This document shows, piece after piece, positions 50,683 through 60,207 of a stretch of DNA of 64,000 bases. The first letter of the stretch is position 1. Each line of letters begins with the position of its first letter. This DNA comes from Campylobacterales bacterium (lineage in GTDB: Bacteria; Campylobacterota; Campylobacteria; Campylobacterales; Hydrogenimonadaceae). A model generated the notes under the pieces. The model searched no databases and was not told the DNA's origin. It was given only the letters and a program-made list of their open reading frames with translations. The DNA lies in assembly GCA_027081015.1 (NCBI GenBank), contig JALWMA010000144.1:1-64000 (forward strand), given 5' to 3'. The position numbers and the translations under genes were made by a program.

Positions 50683-52728
50683 TTACACCTTTTCCACGAA
50701 AGAGGAGAGTATCTCCCTCCTGTCACCGCCGAAGTTGATCTGGAGCTTGAAGTCGCGCCCGGCCCGCGATACGCCGAGAACGCGCCCGATGCCGAAGAGC
50801 TTGTGTTTTACGAGGTCCCCCTTTTTGTATCCGACGGACTTTTCGATAACGAGCGACCCTTCCAGCAGCCCCGCTTCGGTCAGGAAGCGGCTCTTCTCCA
50901 GCTGCTTCCTGCGCCCCTTGTGAAATCGGCTCTGCACGGTAGAGAGTGTGAGACTCTCTTTGGCCCTCGTCATCGCGACGTAGCCGAGCCTGCGCTCCTC
51001 CTCTATGTCGCACCCGTCACCGAGGAGCGGGAAGAACTCCTCCTCCATCCCTATAACAAAAAGGTGTGTAAACTCGAGCCCCTTCGAGGCGTGGACACTC
51101 ATTATGGATATCTGCTCCCCCTTGATCTGGTCCTGATCGCTCTGAAGCGAAATCTCGTTCAAAAAGGCATCGAGACCCATATCCGGGTTTTTCTTTACCA
51201 TGTCGCGAAAAAGTCCGTAGAACTCGTCGAGGTTGAGTACTCGATCCATTCCGTCGGGCATCGAGGCGTAGTACTCTTTCAGTCCGATCGTCGGCTCCAG
51301 CGCCTCTATAAACTCCATCGTCGAGCGCTCGAGGGTCTCCTGCAGAATCTCGAGGTCGTTTATGAAGCGGTTGATGGAGGCGTACGCCTTTTTGCTCAGA
51401 AGCTGCGACAGCTCCGATTTGGGCGTCTCGGCCAGGAAGCGGTAGAGCGACTGTCTCCTCTCGAATGCGGCCTTCTCTATCTTGTCTATCGTCGCTTTGC
51501 CGATTCCCCGTTTGGGTCTGTTTATGACTCGTTTGAAGCTGAAGTCGTCGTGGCTGTTGGCGATGATGCGGAGGTAGCTGATGGCATCTTTTATTTCGGC
51601 GCGCTCATAGAAGCGTACGCCTCCTACGAGCTGGTAGGCTATCCCGGCTCGGTTGAGCCCCTCTTCGAGCGAGCGCGAGAGTGCGTTGACGCGGTATAGG
51701 ACCGCTATTTCACCGGCGGGTACCCCGCTCTCGATGAGCTTTTTGACCGCTTTCGCCACCTTGTCGGACTCCTCGTTCTCGTCGTGGCTCTGAAAGAGCG
51801 TTATCGGTTCGCCTCTCCCTTTCGTGCTTATCAGCGTCTTCCCGAGCCGGCCGCGGTTGTGGCGGATAAGCAGGTTGGCCGCGGAGAGGATCTCTTCGGT
51901 GGAGCGGTAGTTGTTCTCGAGCTTGACCACCTTGGTCCCTTCGAACATATTGGAGAACTCCAGGATGTTTCTGATGTTGGCTCCCCTCCAGCCGTATATG
52001 CTCTGGTCGTCGTCGCCGACCACGCAGAGGTTGGTGTGTGAGTGGCAGAGCTTTTTCAGAAGCTGCAGCTGAAGCTCGTTCGTATCCTGGTATTCGTCGA
52101 CCATGATATAGCGGTAACGTTCGCTCATGCTTTTTCTGAGATCCTCGTTCTCGTCGAGGATCCTGTATGTGAGCATCAGCAGGTCGTCGAAATCCACGAG
52201 ATTGTTCTCTTCGAGGTACTCCTGGTAGGTTTTGTAGACTCTCGAAATCGTTCTGTAGTTCGGGTGCTCGGCCTGCTCTACGGCCTGTTTCGGATCTATG
52301 AGGGAGTTTTTGTATCGGGAGATTTCGCTGGCTATCAGCGGTGTGGGCAGCTCTTTGCTGATCTGCTTTATGATCCTCTTTTTGTCGTCCGTATCGATGA
52401 CTATGAAGTCGTTTTTGCGCCCGAGCCTCTCTATGTTGAACTTCAGAAAGAGAAGGCCGAATTTGTGGAAGGTACACAGAAGCGGAGGGTAGACCGGGTT
52501 CTCTATCATCGAGAGCGCCCTTTCGCGCATCTGTGTGGCCGCCTTGTTCGTAAAGGTGAGCGTTAGTGTATTGGCGGGGTCTATCCCGAGCGAGAGCAGA
52601 TATGCAAGACGCGACGTTATGGTTTTGGTCTTTCCGCTTCCGGCTCCGGCAAGAATGAGCATCGGCCCGTCTATGTGGCATGCCGCTTCACGCTGCTGTG
52701 GGTTGAGTTCTTCCAATATCTTGTCCAT
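50683..52728 (-). CDS. Rep/PcrA/UvrD-type superfamily 1 DNA helicase
   Basis: A 681-aa 3'-5' helicase for repair and replication restart. Motifs in order: QREAACHIDGPMLILAGAGS (Walker A region), VDEYQDTNELQ, VGDDDQSIYGWRGA, LENNYRSTEEIL, VMSVHASKGLEFTHLFV-type motif V and YVAMTRAKESL. The C-terminal segment GDLVKHKLFGIGRVLGV is the PcrA/UvrD type RNA-polymerase-binding tudor-like part. Whether it equals Rep or UvrD cannot be decided. It is 44 nt upstream of truB. Confidence 0.93.
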   Translation of the reverse strand: MDKILEELNPQQREAACHIDGPMLILAGAGSGKTKTITSRLAYLLSLGIDPANTLTLTFTNKAATQMRERALSMIENPVYPPLLCTFHKFGLLFLKFNIERLGRKNDFIVIDTDDKKRIIKQISKELPTPLIASEISRYKNSLIDPKQAVEQAEHPNYRTISRVYKTYQEYLEENNLVDFDDLLMLTYRILDENEDLRKSMSERYRYIMVDEYQDTNELQLQLLKKLCHSHTNLCVVGDDDQSIYGWRGANIRNILEFSNMFEGTKVVKLENNYRSTEEILSAANLLIRHNRGRLGKTLISTKGRGEPITLFQSHDENEESDKVAKAVKKLIESGVPAGEIAVLYRVNALSRSLEEGLNRAGIAYQLVGGVRFYERAEIKDAISYLRIIANSHDDFSFKRVINRPKRGIGKATIDKIEKAAFERRQSLYRFLAETPKSELSQLLSKKAYASINRFINDLEILQETLERSTMEFIEALEPTIGLKEYYASMPDGMDRVLNLDEFYGLFRDMVKKNPDMGLDAFLNEISLQSDQDQIKGEQISIMSVHASKGLEFTHLFVIGMEEEFFPLLGDGCDIEEERRLGYVAMTRAKESLTLSTVQSRFHKGRRKQLEKSRFLTEAGLLEGSLVIEKSVGYKKGDLVKHKLFGIGRVLGVSRAGRDFKLQINFGGDRREILSSFVEKV

Positions 52729-52874
52729 CGATCAGTTACTTTTCAATTATGTGTCGCAATTACATTTATAAACTAATTTAAGTATACCAAAAAAAAATTA
52801 ATAATCCGGTTACGCTTCAAAGCGGCGCAGGCGAAGAGAAAAGAATTTGCAGAGAAAAATAGAGAAATAATAAA

Positions 52875-52909
52875 AAATTATTGCTTTTGCAAAAATAATT
52901 TGGTAGAAT
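52875..52909 (+). promoter_or_regulatory. lysR promoter with dyad AAATTATT/AATAATTT
   Basis: Perfect 8-bp inverted repeat (52875-52882 and 52894-52901), with an inner TTGC/GCAA dyad, lies directly upstream of a -10 box TAGAAT (52904-52909); TTGCTT with a 17-bp spacer could be the -35. Position and symmetry suit autoregulation by the LysR protein. The rest of the 208-bp gap is AT-rich without an ORF. Confidence 0.5.
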
Positions 52910-52936
52910 AACAAATAAAAATATTAAGGATAGATT

Positions 52937-53842
52937 ATGTTGAAGGATTTTGCGAAACTGGAGACATTTTTGACGGTAATCCGTGAGCACAGTTTTTCCA
53001 AAGCTTCAGCAAAGCTTGGGATATCTCAGCCGGCCGTAACCCAGCAGATCAAATTCATAGAGAAATACCTCGACTGCAAAGTTATAGAGCGCAAAAAAAA
53101 CGGTGTGGTTCTTACGAAAGAGGGTGAAGACCTCTACCGCATAGCGCTCCGGCTCGAGAAGTGCATAAACAGTGCCGAGAGGGATCTGATAAAGATAATT
53201 AACAAAGAGATAACCTTTAGGATAGGCGCATCGTTTACGATAGGAAACTTCGTTATCCCGGGCAAGTGCCTGAACAATATCAAAGAGGTGATCCACAACG
53301 ACGTGCAGGTCAAGGTGGAGCTCTCCGCGCAGGTTATAGACGATATTCTCAACAAGAAGATAGATCTCGGACTCATAGAGTCTCCGGTTTTCAAAGACGA
53401 CGTAATCTATCGCGAGTGGCTCGACGACGAGCTTGTGATCTTCAGCAACCGACCGCTGCCGAGATATCTCAAGCCTGATGACCTTAAGAACTTCCGCTGG
53501 ATCTGCCGCAACGAATCTTCGCACACCAGAAAGCTGGTAAAGGAGGTTTTCGAAGAGATAGGGTTCGACTGTAACGGGCTCGACGTTCTCTATGAAGTCG
53601 ACAGCACCTCCACGCTGAAAGCCTCCATACTCAAGGCGGACAAAGATGAGGATAAACCGCCGGTGGTTTCGGTCATCTCCCATGCGGCCGTTGCGGACGA
53701 GGTGGAGAGCGGCCTGCTTTACGAGGCGAAGATCCGCGGCCACCGCATAAAGAGGAAGCTCTACATCGCCTACTCCAAAGAGCGCAAACACGATGCCTTT
53801 ATAGAGAATGTGGTGGGGTACCTGCAGCAGGCCAAATGTTAG
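52937..53842 (+). CDS. LysR-family transcriptional regulator
   Basis: A 301-aa regulator with an N-terminal winged helix-turn-helix (LETFLTVIREHSFSKASAKL, GISQPAVTQQIKFIE) and a periplasmic-binding-protein-like effector domain. It is divergent from the helicase gene across a palindromic promoter. The target and co-inducer are unknown; the downstream genes are on the other strand, so it has no obvious neighbouring operon to control. Confidence 0.9.
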   Translation: MLKDFAKLETFLTVIREHSFSKASAKLGISQPAVTQQIKFIEKYLDCKVIERKKNGVVLTKEGEDLYRIALRLEKCINSAERDLIKIINKEITFRIGASFTIGNFVIPGKCLNNIKEVIHNDVQVKVELSAQVIDDILNKKIDLGLIESPVFKDDVIYREWLDDELVIFSNRPLPRYLKPDDLKNFRWICRNESSHTRKLVKEVFEEIGFDCNGLDVLYEVDSTSTLKASILKADKDEDKPPVVSVISHAAVADEVESGLLYEAKIRGHRIKRKLYIAYSKERKHDAFIENVVGYLQQAKC

Positions 53843-53875
53843 AGGGCCTCTCCGCCGGCAGGCTCTGGCGGCCTC

Positions 53876-54331
53876 TCAGCCCTTCTTTATGAACTTCCTG
53901 TTTTCGGGGTTGCTCAAAAGGGCCTCCATCGAGCTCTTGACCCCGGGCTCCTCCATACGCTCTTCGTCGGTATCGGCCGGAAGCGCCATGTTTATGAGGA
54001 GGGGGGTTTCATCCACTATCACCTGCAAAACAGCCAAAATCGGCATGCTTACGACGCTTCCGAAGTTTTGGGGCCCGAAGCCCGCTTCGAAAAATATCTC
54101 GTGCTCCGTTATTTCGAAACTATCGAAGGTGTACCCGGCAATCATGAAGAGTGTGACGCTTTGAAGCTGCTCCGAAAGCTCCGGCGGGAGGGGCGGGTCG
54201 AAAGATACATACTCGATGTTGCATAGCAGGCCGAAAGGAGTGTCTCTTTCGAGCAGAAGGGCCATGATCTCCCTCAGGTGGCTCTGCATCATGCTCTGAA
54301 ACTCGGGGCTGTTTACAAGTTTTACGATCAT
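53876..54331 (-). CDS. conserved hypothetical protein
   Basis: A 151-aa acidic soluble protein without signal peptide. It contains a segment with many hydrophobic beta-type residues (FGPQNFGSVVSMPILAVLQV) and a short acidic linker. I recognise no family. It is downstream of the class IV aminotransferase gene by 17 bp on the same strand, so the two are probably co-transcribed. Confidence 0.6.
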   Translation of the reverse strand: MIVKLVNSPEFQSMMQSHLREIMALLLERDTPFGLLCNIEYVSFDPPLPPELSEQLQSVTLFMIAGYTFDSFEITEHEIFFEAGFGPQNFGSVVSMPILAVLQVIVDETPLLINMALPADTDEERMEEPGVKSSMEALLSNPENRKFIKKG

Positions 54332-54348
54332 ATTGCCCTCTTTGTCCG

Positions 54349-54930
54349 TTATCTGTCTATTATTATACCATTTTCAACCGGTTCGAACCCTATCATCGCG
54401 TTGAGCAGCGCGAATTTGCTGAAACCTTGGATCTCGCTGCGGCGAATATCCCTAGGCAGCAGAAAGCCGCTCTTTACCAGCCTTTCGCGGGTAGTGCCCC
54501 TTAAGAGAGGAGTTTTGGGGGTGACCCAGTCTCTTCCGTTGAAAAAGGCTATATTGGCTATCGACGTATCGGTTACAAGACCGTCGCGGACTATAAGAAT
54601 ATCGTCCGCCTCGCCCCTACTTTCAAAGAGCTCTTCGATCTGCTCCCTGTCGGTGAACTTGTGGGCGTAGCCGATCTGAGAATCTACCATCTTCAGCCTC
54701 TTGATACTCCTCGGTCTGTATGGGGTGTAGTCTACACTCCTGAGGAGCCTGTCGTAGACGACCCTGCATTTGAGTATGCCGGAGCCGGCGGGGGGGTGGA
54801 TTACCGAAGAGAGGTCCAGCTCTTCGATCTCCTCCCCGAAGAGTGCACTCCTGCTCGAGTCGAGGCGGGATTGATGGTACGAAAGGTTCTGGATCGATCC
54901 GTTATGGATACATATGGTTTCGAAAAGCAT
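54349..54930 (-). CDS. class IV aminotransferase (PabC-like)
   Basis: A 193-aa fold-type IV PLP protein, shorter than PabC or IlvE (270-310 aa). It begins LFETICIHNGSIQNLSYHQS and has SRGEADDILIVRDGLVTDTS and IANIAFFNGRDWVTPKTPLL near residues 120-155, which match 4-amino-4-deoxychorismate lyases. The position of the PLP lysine (YAHKF) is seen near residue 91. Aminodeoxychorismate lyase for folate is the best guess. Confidence 0.75.
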   Translation of the reverse strand: MLFETICIHNGSIQNLSYHQSRLDSSRSALFGEEIEELDLSSVIHPPAGSGILKCRVVYDRLLRSVDYTPYRPRSIKRLKMVDSQIGYAHKFTDREQIEELFESRGEADDILIVRDGLVTDTSIANIAFFNGRDWVTPKTPLLRGTTRERLVKSGFLLPRDIRRSEIQGFSKFALLNAMIGFEPVENGIIIDR

Positions 54931-54972
54931 GGTGCCTCCTTTGGCGCCGGAGAGAAGGGGCCGGCGTACGCT

Positions 54973-55902
54973 TTATGCCTCTTCGTTGAAAAGCTCGGTG
55001 CTCAGGTAGCGCTCGCCCGTGTCGCACAGAACGGTCACGACGGTTTTACCCCTGTTTTCGGGCCTCGATGCCACCTTCATCGCGGCATGGACGTTTGCGC
55101 CGGAAGAGATTCCGACCAAAATCCCCTCCTCTTTCGCTATCCGCCTGCTCATCGCGAAAGCCTCTTCGTTGGAGACCTTTATCACCTCTTCGTAGACCTC
55201 CGTATCGAGGATTTTGGGAACGAAACCGGCCCCGATTCCCTGAATCTTGTGGGGGCCCGGAGCGCCTCCGGAGAGTACCGGAGAGCTGCTCGGTTCGACG
55301 GCGACCACCTTTACGGAGGGGATTCTCTCTTTCAGAACCTCTCCTACCCCGGTTACGGTTCCGCCGGTTCCTACCGCCGCCACGAAGATGTCGACCTTTC
55401 CATCCGTATCGCGAAGAATCTCTTCGGCCGTCGTTATTCTGTGAATCTCGGGGTTGTCCGGGTTTTCGAACTGCTGCAGAATCAGGGAGTTTTTGATCTC
55501 CTCTTTCAGCTCGCGGGCGCGGTCGATAGCACCCTGCATCCCCTCCGCGGCCGGGGTCAGCTCCAGGTGCGCCCCGAGCGCCTTTAGAAGCTTTCTGCGC
55601 TCTATGCTCATCGATTCGGGCATCGTAAGTATCAGTCTTATCCCCTTGGCGGCGCATATGCTTGCAAGAGCTATGCCGGTATTGCCGCTCGTAGGCTCTA
55701 TGACCGTGCTGTTTTCGTCTATGATCCCCCTCTCGAGAGCGCGCTCTATCATGTTTTTGCCGATACGATCCTTTACCGATCCTCCCGGGTTCATGAACTC
55801 GCACTTCCCAAGGATCGTACACCCCGTCTCTTCGCTCGGCTTGTTGAGCCTAACCAGCGGCGTGCCGCCTATAAGTTCCGTTACATCTTTAGCTATTTTC
55901 AT
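54973..55902 (-). CDS. cysK: cysteine synthase A
   Basis: O-acetylserine sulfhydrylase, 309 aa, making cysteine from sulfide. Motifs: [29 protein letters not shown] with the PLP Lys near residue 42, [11 protein letters not shown] near 70 and [15 protein letters not shown] near 175. The ATG has GAAGGAG upstream. The leader has a small GTGCA-AGGG-TGCAC hairpin. No cysE is near. Confidence 0.95.
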   Translation of the reverse strand: MKIAKDVTELIGGTPLVRLNKPSEETGCTILGKCEFMNPGGSVKDRIGKNMIERALERGIIDENSTVIEPTSGNTGIALASICAAKGIRLILTMPESMSIERRKLLKALGAHLELTPAAEGMQGAIDRARELKEEIKNSLILQQFENPDNPEIHRITTAEEILRDTDGKVDIFVAAVGTGGTVTGVGEVLKERIPSVKVVAVEPSSSPVLSGGAPGPHKIQGIGAGFVPKILDTEVYEEVIKVSNEEAFAMSRRIAKEEGILVGISSGANVHAAMKVASRPENRGKTVVTVLCDTGERYLSTELFNEEA

Positions 55903-56021
55903 ATTTCAGATCTCCTTCGATGATATCGTAGGTGCACCCTTGCACAAATTCCGAACTCTCTCGTAATCATAGTAGCATAAGAAATAATAAAATTGAATTA
56001 TACGCTTGTCGGTACGCTGCT

Positions 56022-57245
56022 TCATTGCGGAGAAATCACGGCGGTCACCGGGCCGTTGGTGGCGTGGTATATCGTGGTTTTGTGGCGGTTTGCCTGAAGC
56101 TGAAGAAGCAGTCTCTGCAAAGATGGCTCGATGGATGGCAGAAACCATGCGTTGTTGCTTACTGCGACCATATATTTCGGGTCGCCCTCGTAGAGCCTGT
56201 CGGTAGTGGCTTCGTAGCATATGGCGTTGCGCCACTTATGTCCGAGCATAAAAAAGTCGCTCGGTTCGGAAGCGGTGCGGTAGTCGCTCGCACCTTTGAA
56301 AAAGGTTTTGTTGACCCAGCCGCCGATCCACTTGGGGAGCGGCACCTCCTCGCCGAAGGGGACCAGTACGACCTTGTGCATCACTCTCATGCTCCCTTTT
56401 TGAAAGAGGTATGTAGAGTTGTAGGATCTGCCATTTTCGTAGTAGAGCGCTCCGGTCAAGATGGTGACTCTTTCGCTCAGTCCCATCAGCTCTTCGACCA
56501 GCTCCGGATCCATATTCAGATAGAGGGGGAATGCGCTTTCGGGAAGGACCACAGCTTTGTACCCCTCCATTTGAGCCCCCTTTATGGAGGCTATATTTGC
56601 CTGCACTATCAGGTTCAGGTAGCGCGGATCCCACTTGTCACGCTGATTCAAAGCGGTCTGCACAAGTTTTATAGGAAGGTCGGGAGGGGGAGTGTTTTGC
56701 GGCATATGCAGGGCACCCAGCATCGAAACCGGTACGACCCACCTCCACCTGTTGCGGATAGCGGCAAACAGTGCCAGCGCCGCCAGCACGATCCAGAGCT
56801 GCCAAAGCGAATCTCCGAAGATGGAGCCGGTAAAGAGCAGGGCCGGCCTGAACCAGTCGAACCCCAAAGGGTGCAGCCACTCCAGGGCGCCCAGCGCCGC
56901 CGCGCGTAAAAGCGGGTGGCCCAAAAAACCGATGAGCCAGAAGATCAGCCCGTAAACGAGCCCCACCCCGGCGATTACAAAAGGGACCATCCACACCAGA
57001 TCGTAGTAGCGGAAACTGAGCCCGATCCACCAGAACCAGAAGAGGGCCGTGAAAAAGCCGCTCCAAAAGAGCGCCGGCCGCTCGAGAGTGAGCCAGAAGT
57101 AGAGGGCGAGAGCCCCCAAAAAGGTTTGAAGATAAGCAAAATGGAGCCCAAAATGAAACATGTAGATGAATAAAGATGCACAAAGTGCTGAAAGAAAGCC
57201 TAAACTTAGCGAAGCGGTGTTAAAATAGCGCATCGAAATTTTCAC
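56022..57245 (-). CDS. lnt: apolipoprotein N-acyltransferase
   Basis: Adds the third acyl chain to lipoproteins in the inner membrane. The 407-aa protein has about six N-terminal membrane segments and a nitrilase domain with VVLPESAFPL (Glu), VLVPFGEEVPL (Lys region) and AICYEATTDRLY (Cys). It is shorter than E. coli Lnt (512 aa), as is usual in this phylum. GTG at 57245 or ATG at 57233 may be the start. The window encodes at least two probable lipoproteins. Confidence 0.9.
   Translation of the reverse strand: MKISMRYFNTASLSLGFLSALCASLFIYMFHFGLHFAYLQTFLGALALYFWLTLERPALFWSGFFTALFWFWWIGLSFRYYDLVWMVPFVIAGVGLVYGLIFWLIGFLGHPLLRAAALGALEWLHPLGFDWFRPALLFTGSIFGDSLWQLWIVLAALALFAAIRNRWRWVVPVSMLGALHMPQNTPPPDLPIKLVQTALNQRDKWDPRYLNLIVQANIASIKGAQMEGYKAVVLPESAFPLYLNMDPELVEELMGLSERVTILTGALYYENGRSYNSTYLFQKGSMRVMHKVVLVPFGEEVPLPKWIGGWVNKTFFKGASDYRTASEPSDFFMLGHKWRNAICYEATTDRLYEGDPKYMVAVSNNAWFLPSIEPSLQRLLLQLQANRHKTTIYHATNGPVTAVISPQ
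57221..57226 (+). promoter_or_regulatory. -10 box of yajC-secDF
   Basis: TAAAAT in TGTTAAAATAGCG inside the 5' end of lnt; the start would be about 28 nt before the yajC ATG. The two genes are divergent and only 15 bp apart. Confidence 0.45.
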
Positions 57246-57260
57246 ATAGAAGGATTAAAG

Positions 57261-57545
57261 ATGAACGGTGCCGAGCAGGGGAATGTTTTAGCTTCATTGT
57301 TTCCGCTTCTTATTCTGTTTGCGATCTTCTACTTTCTGGTTATCCGCCCGCAGCAGAAGCAGGCAAAACAGCATAAAGAGATGGTCGCTTCGTTGAAAAA
57401 GGGTGACAGGATCGTCACTACCGGCGGTCTGATCGCCGAAGTGGTCAAGCCCGAAGAGGATTTTATCAAAATCAAGCTTAACGACGAAACGATCGTCAAA
57501 CTCGTGCCGGACTACGTTGCAAGAAAGATAGAGGATGAAGCTTAA
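57261..57545 (+). CDS. yajC: preprotein translocase subunit YajC
   Basis: A 94-aa single-span inner-membrane protein associated with SecDF. The N-terminal helix [20 protein letters not shown] is followed by [17 protein letters not shown]. An AAGGA site precedes the ATG. It overlaps secD by 11 bp. Confidence 0.95.
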   Translation: MNGAEQGNVLASLFPLLILFAIFYFLVIRPQQKQAKQHKEMVASLKKGDRIVTTGGLIAEVVKPEEDFIKIKLNDETIVKLVPDYVARKIEDEA

Positions 57546-59115
57546 CTACCGCGTCGTCATCTTCGTAGCCGCGGCGATTTTCGGCATAGCGCTCTCGATG
57601 CCGTCGCTGCTTCAGACGGAGAAGGGGTCGAAGATCACCCTCGGCCTCGACCTGCAGGGGGGGCTCCATATGCTCCTCGGCGTCGATACGGACGAAGCGA
57701 TAAGATCCAAGGTCAAATCGCTCGCCTCCGCCATAAAGTACGCCGCAGAAGATGAGGACCTTATCATAGACGGGTTCAAGGTTAGAAACGGCGTTGTCGA
57801 GTTCGAGCTTCTCGACAGGGACGATATGCCGAAGATGGATGCGATCCTTGAAAAGATGGAGGGGATCGCCGTCGAGAAAGATGGCATGAAGTACAGGGTC
57901 TCCCTGACTCCGGCCGAAAAAGAGTCGATAAAAAAGTATGCGATAACGCAGGCGGTGGACACCATCAGAAACCGTCTCGACCAGTTCGGTCTGGCTGAAC
58001 CGACGGTGGCGAAGCAGGGAAAAGAGAAGATACTCGTGGAGGTTCCCGGAGTCAAGACGCCCGAGCAGGAGCAGCGGATTCGCGAACTGATCGCCAAGGC
58101 GGCCCACCTGCAGCTGATGGCGATAGATGAGGAGCGGGCCGCGAACGTCGACAAAATGACGCCGGCCGAAGCCGCCAAATACGGCGACGTCATACTGCAG
58201 GGTGCCCAGGACGGCCGCAAATACCTCGTGAAAGAGATACCGATTCTCGACGGCTCTATGCTCACCGATGCCCGTGTGGCGTTCGACCAGAGCAACCAGC
58301 CGGTCATCAACTTCTCCCTTAACTCACAGGGTGCGCAGATCTTCGGGGACTTCACCGGCAAAAACGTGGGCAAGAGGCTTGCGGTAGTGCTCGACAACAA
58401 AGTCTACAGCGCGCCGGTGATTCGGGAGCGCATCGGCGGAGGAAGCGGCCAGATCTCCGGCGGTTTCAGCGTAAAAGAGGCGCACGATGTAGCCATAGCG
58501 CTGCGCAGCGGCGCGCTGCTGGCCCCCGTCTTCATGGAGGAGAAGCGCAGCGTAGGCCCGAGTCTCGGCGCCGACAGCATCAAGGCGTCGATGGTCGCCC
58601 TGATTACGGGCTTTATCGCCGTCGTGATCTTCATGGTGCTCTATTACGGCATAGCCGGGATAGTCGCCGATATCGCCCTCATAGTCAACCTCTTCCTGAT
58701 ACTTGCTATCATGGCCCTCTTCGGAGCGACGCTTACGCTTCCTGGTATGGCCGGCATAGTCCTGACGGTCGGTATGGCCGTCGATGCGAACGTCATCATA
58801 AACGAACGGATACGGGAGCTGCTGCATCAGGGCAAGAGCATCACCAAGGCGATAGAGCAGGGATACGCAAACGCCTTCAGCGCGATTTTGGATGCCAACA
58901 TAACGACCCTTATAGCGGCGGTAGTGCTCTACGCTTACGGTACCGGCCCGATAAAGGGGTTTGCGATTACGATGAGCATAGGTATTCTCGCCTCCATGCT
59001 CACCGCGATCCTCGGAACGCACGGCATATGGCAGATGCTCGAGTCGAAGATCTCGAAAGAGAGAGTGGGTATCTGGTTCGGAATAAAGCCGGAAGGGGCA
59101 GCGGATGCCAAGTGA
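57535..59115 (+). CDS. secD: protein translocase subunit SecD
   Basis: Uses the proton gradient to help complete protein export. The 526-aa protein has an N-terminal membrane helix, a large periplasmic domain starting at [16 protein letters not shown], and five C-terminal helices with [16 protein letters not shown] near residue 420. Length is normal. Confidence 0.96.
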   Translation: MKLNYRVVIFVAAAIFGIALSMPSLLQTEKGSKITLGLDLQGGLHMLLGVDTDEAIRSKVKSLASAIKYAAEDEDLIIDGFKVRNGVVEFELLDRDDMPKMDAILEKMEGIAVEKDGMKYRVSLTPAEKESIKKYAITQAVDTIRNRLDQFGLAEPTVAKQGKEKILVEVPGVKTPEQEQRIRELIAKAAHLQLMAIDEERAANVDKMTPAEAAKYGDVILQGAQDGRKYLVKEIPILDGSMLTDARVAFDQSNQPVINFSLNSQGAQIFGDFTGKNVGKRLAVVLDNKVYSAPVIRERIGGGSGQISGGFSVKEAHDVAIALRSGALLAPVFMEEKRSVGPSLGADSIKASMVALITGFIAVVIFMVLYYGIAGIVADIALIVNLFLILAIMALFGATLTLPGMAGIVLTVGMAVDANVIINERIRELLHQGKSITKAIEQGYANAFSAILDANITTLIAAVVLYAYGTGPIKGFAITMSIGILASMLTAILGTHGIWQMLESKISKERVGIWFGIKPEGAADAK

Positions 59116-59142
59116 TCTTTTCAGCCGCAGTGCAATAAATAA

Positions 59143-59159
59143 GGCCGCACTCCGCGGCC
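59143..59159 (+). terminator. hairpin between secD and secF
   Basis: Perfect stem GGCCGC-ACTCC-GCGGCC in the 67-nt gap, with no T tract. It may attenuate or process the transcript between the two genes. A TATAAT (59175-59180) lies 2 nt before the secF ATG and cannot serve that start. Confidence 0.4.
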
Positions 59160-59182
59160 TCAGACCGGAAGGTATATAATCG

Positions 59183-60154
59183 ATGGAACTCTTCAAATAT
59201 AAAAAACCGATCCCGTTGATGGCGAAGTCGAAGCTCTTCTTCACCATCTCCGTTGTCGCCGTTTTGGCTTCGTATATCCTGATCTTCACCAAAGGTTTCA
59301 ACCTCGGCATCGACTTTGCCGGCGGTACCGTGGTGCAGGTGAAGTACGAGGGGAAAGCGCCTATAGAGAAGGTGCGTGAAGCGATCCGCTCTTCGAAGGT
59401 CTTCGAGGGTGCCTCCGTAAACTTCTTCGGCAGCGACGACGAGATAGTGATAAAGGTGCGCTCGAGCAGCAAGAAGCTCGGCACCGATATAGGTGACGAG
59501 GCGAGGGAGCTTCTGAAGAGTACAGGAAAGTTCGAGGTGAGGCGCGTCGATATGGTCGGCCCGAAGGTGGGTAGCGAACTTCGTGAAAAGGGGCTGACCG
59601 CCCTCCTGCTCGCCATAGCGGGCATTCTGATATATGTCTCGTTCCGTTTCGAGTGGCGGTTCGCGATCGCGTCGGTCATCGCCCTCGTTCACGACATTTC
59701 GATAGCGATGGGCGCGATAGTGCTCTTCAACATAGAGGTTAACCTCGATATACTTGCGGCGCTTCTTACGATTCTGGGGTACTCCCTGAACGACACCATC
59801 ATCGTCTTCGACCGCATCAGGGAGGGGCTGGTTTCTGTAAAAAGCTCCAGACTCGCCGACGTCATAGATGAGTCTGTCACCAGAACCCTCTCCAGAACCA
59901 CCCTGACATCTTTGACAACGTTCTTCGTGGTATTGACGCTCTTTTTGATGGGCGGAGAGATAATCCACGGATTCAGCTTTACACTGCTTGTAGGCATCAT
60001 TGTCGGTACATACAGCTCGATCTTCATCGCCTCGCCTCTTTTGATGGTTATGAAGTTCAATGTCGAGGGTTACCGCAAGAAGCTTGCCGAAAAGAGGCGC
60101 AAAGAGGAGGAGAAGGCGCGCCTTCGCGCCATGTACGAGCAGGGCACCGTATAG
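59183..60154 (+). CDS. secF: protein translocase subunit SecF
   Basis: Partner of SecD, 323 aa, six membrane helices. It has GFNLGIDFAGGTVVQVKY near residue 38 and the TM4-5 segment YSLNDTIIVFDRIREGL near 195. The GGAAGG site lies about 10 nt before the ATG. Confidence 0.96.
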   Translation: MELFKYKKPIPLMAKSKLFFTISVVAVLASYILIFTKGFNLGIDFAGGTVVQVKYEGKAPIEKVREAIRSSKVFEGASVNFFGSDDEIVIKVRSSSKKLGTDIGDEARELLKSTGKFEVRRVDMVGPKVGSELREKGLTALLLAIAGILIYVSFRFEWRFAIASVIALVHDISIAMGAIVLFNIEVNLDILAALLTILGYSLNDTIIVFDRIREGLVSVKSSRLADVIDESVTRTLSRTTLTSLTTFFVVLTLFLMGGEIIHGFSFTLLVGIIVGTYSSIFIASPLLMVMKFNVEGYRKKLAEKRRKEEEKARLRAMYEQGTV

Positions 60155-60207
60155 CGCTGCCGTTCCCTCCGCTGCCGAAACCGAATAAAAAAATATGAGA
60201 GTTACGA

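Noticed and set aside
59175-59180. TATAAT as promoter of secF
   Set aside because: It ends 2 nt before the secF ATG, so a transcript from it would start inside the gene.
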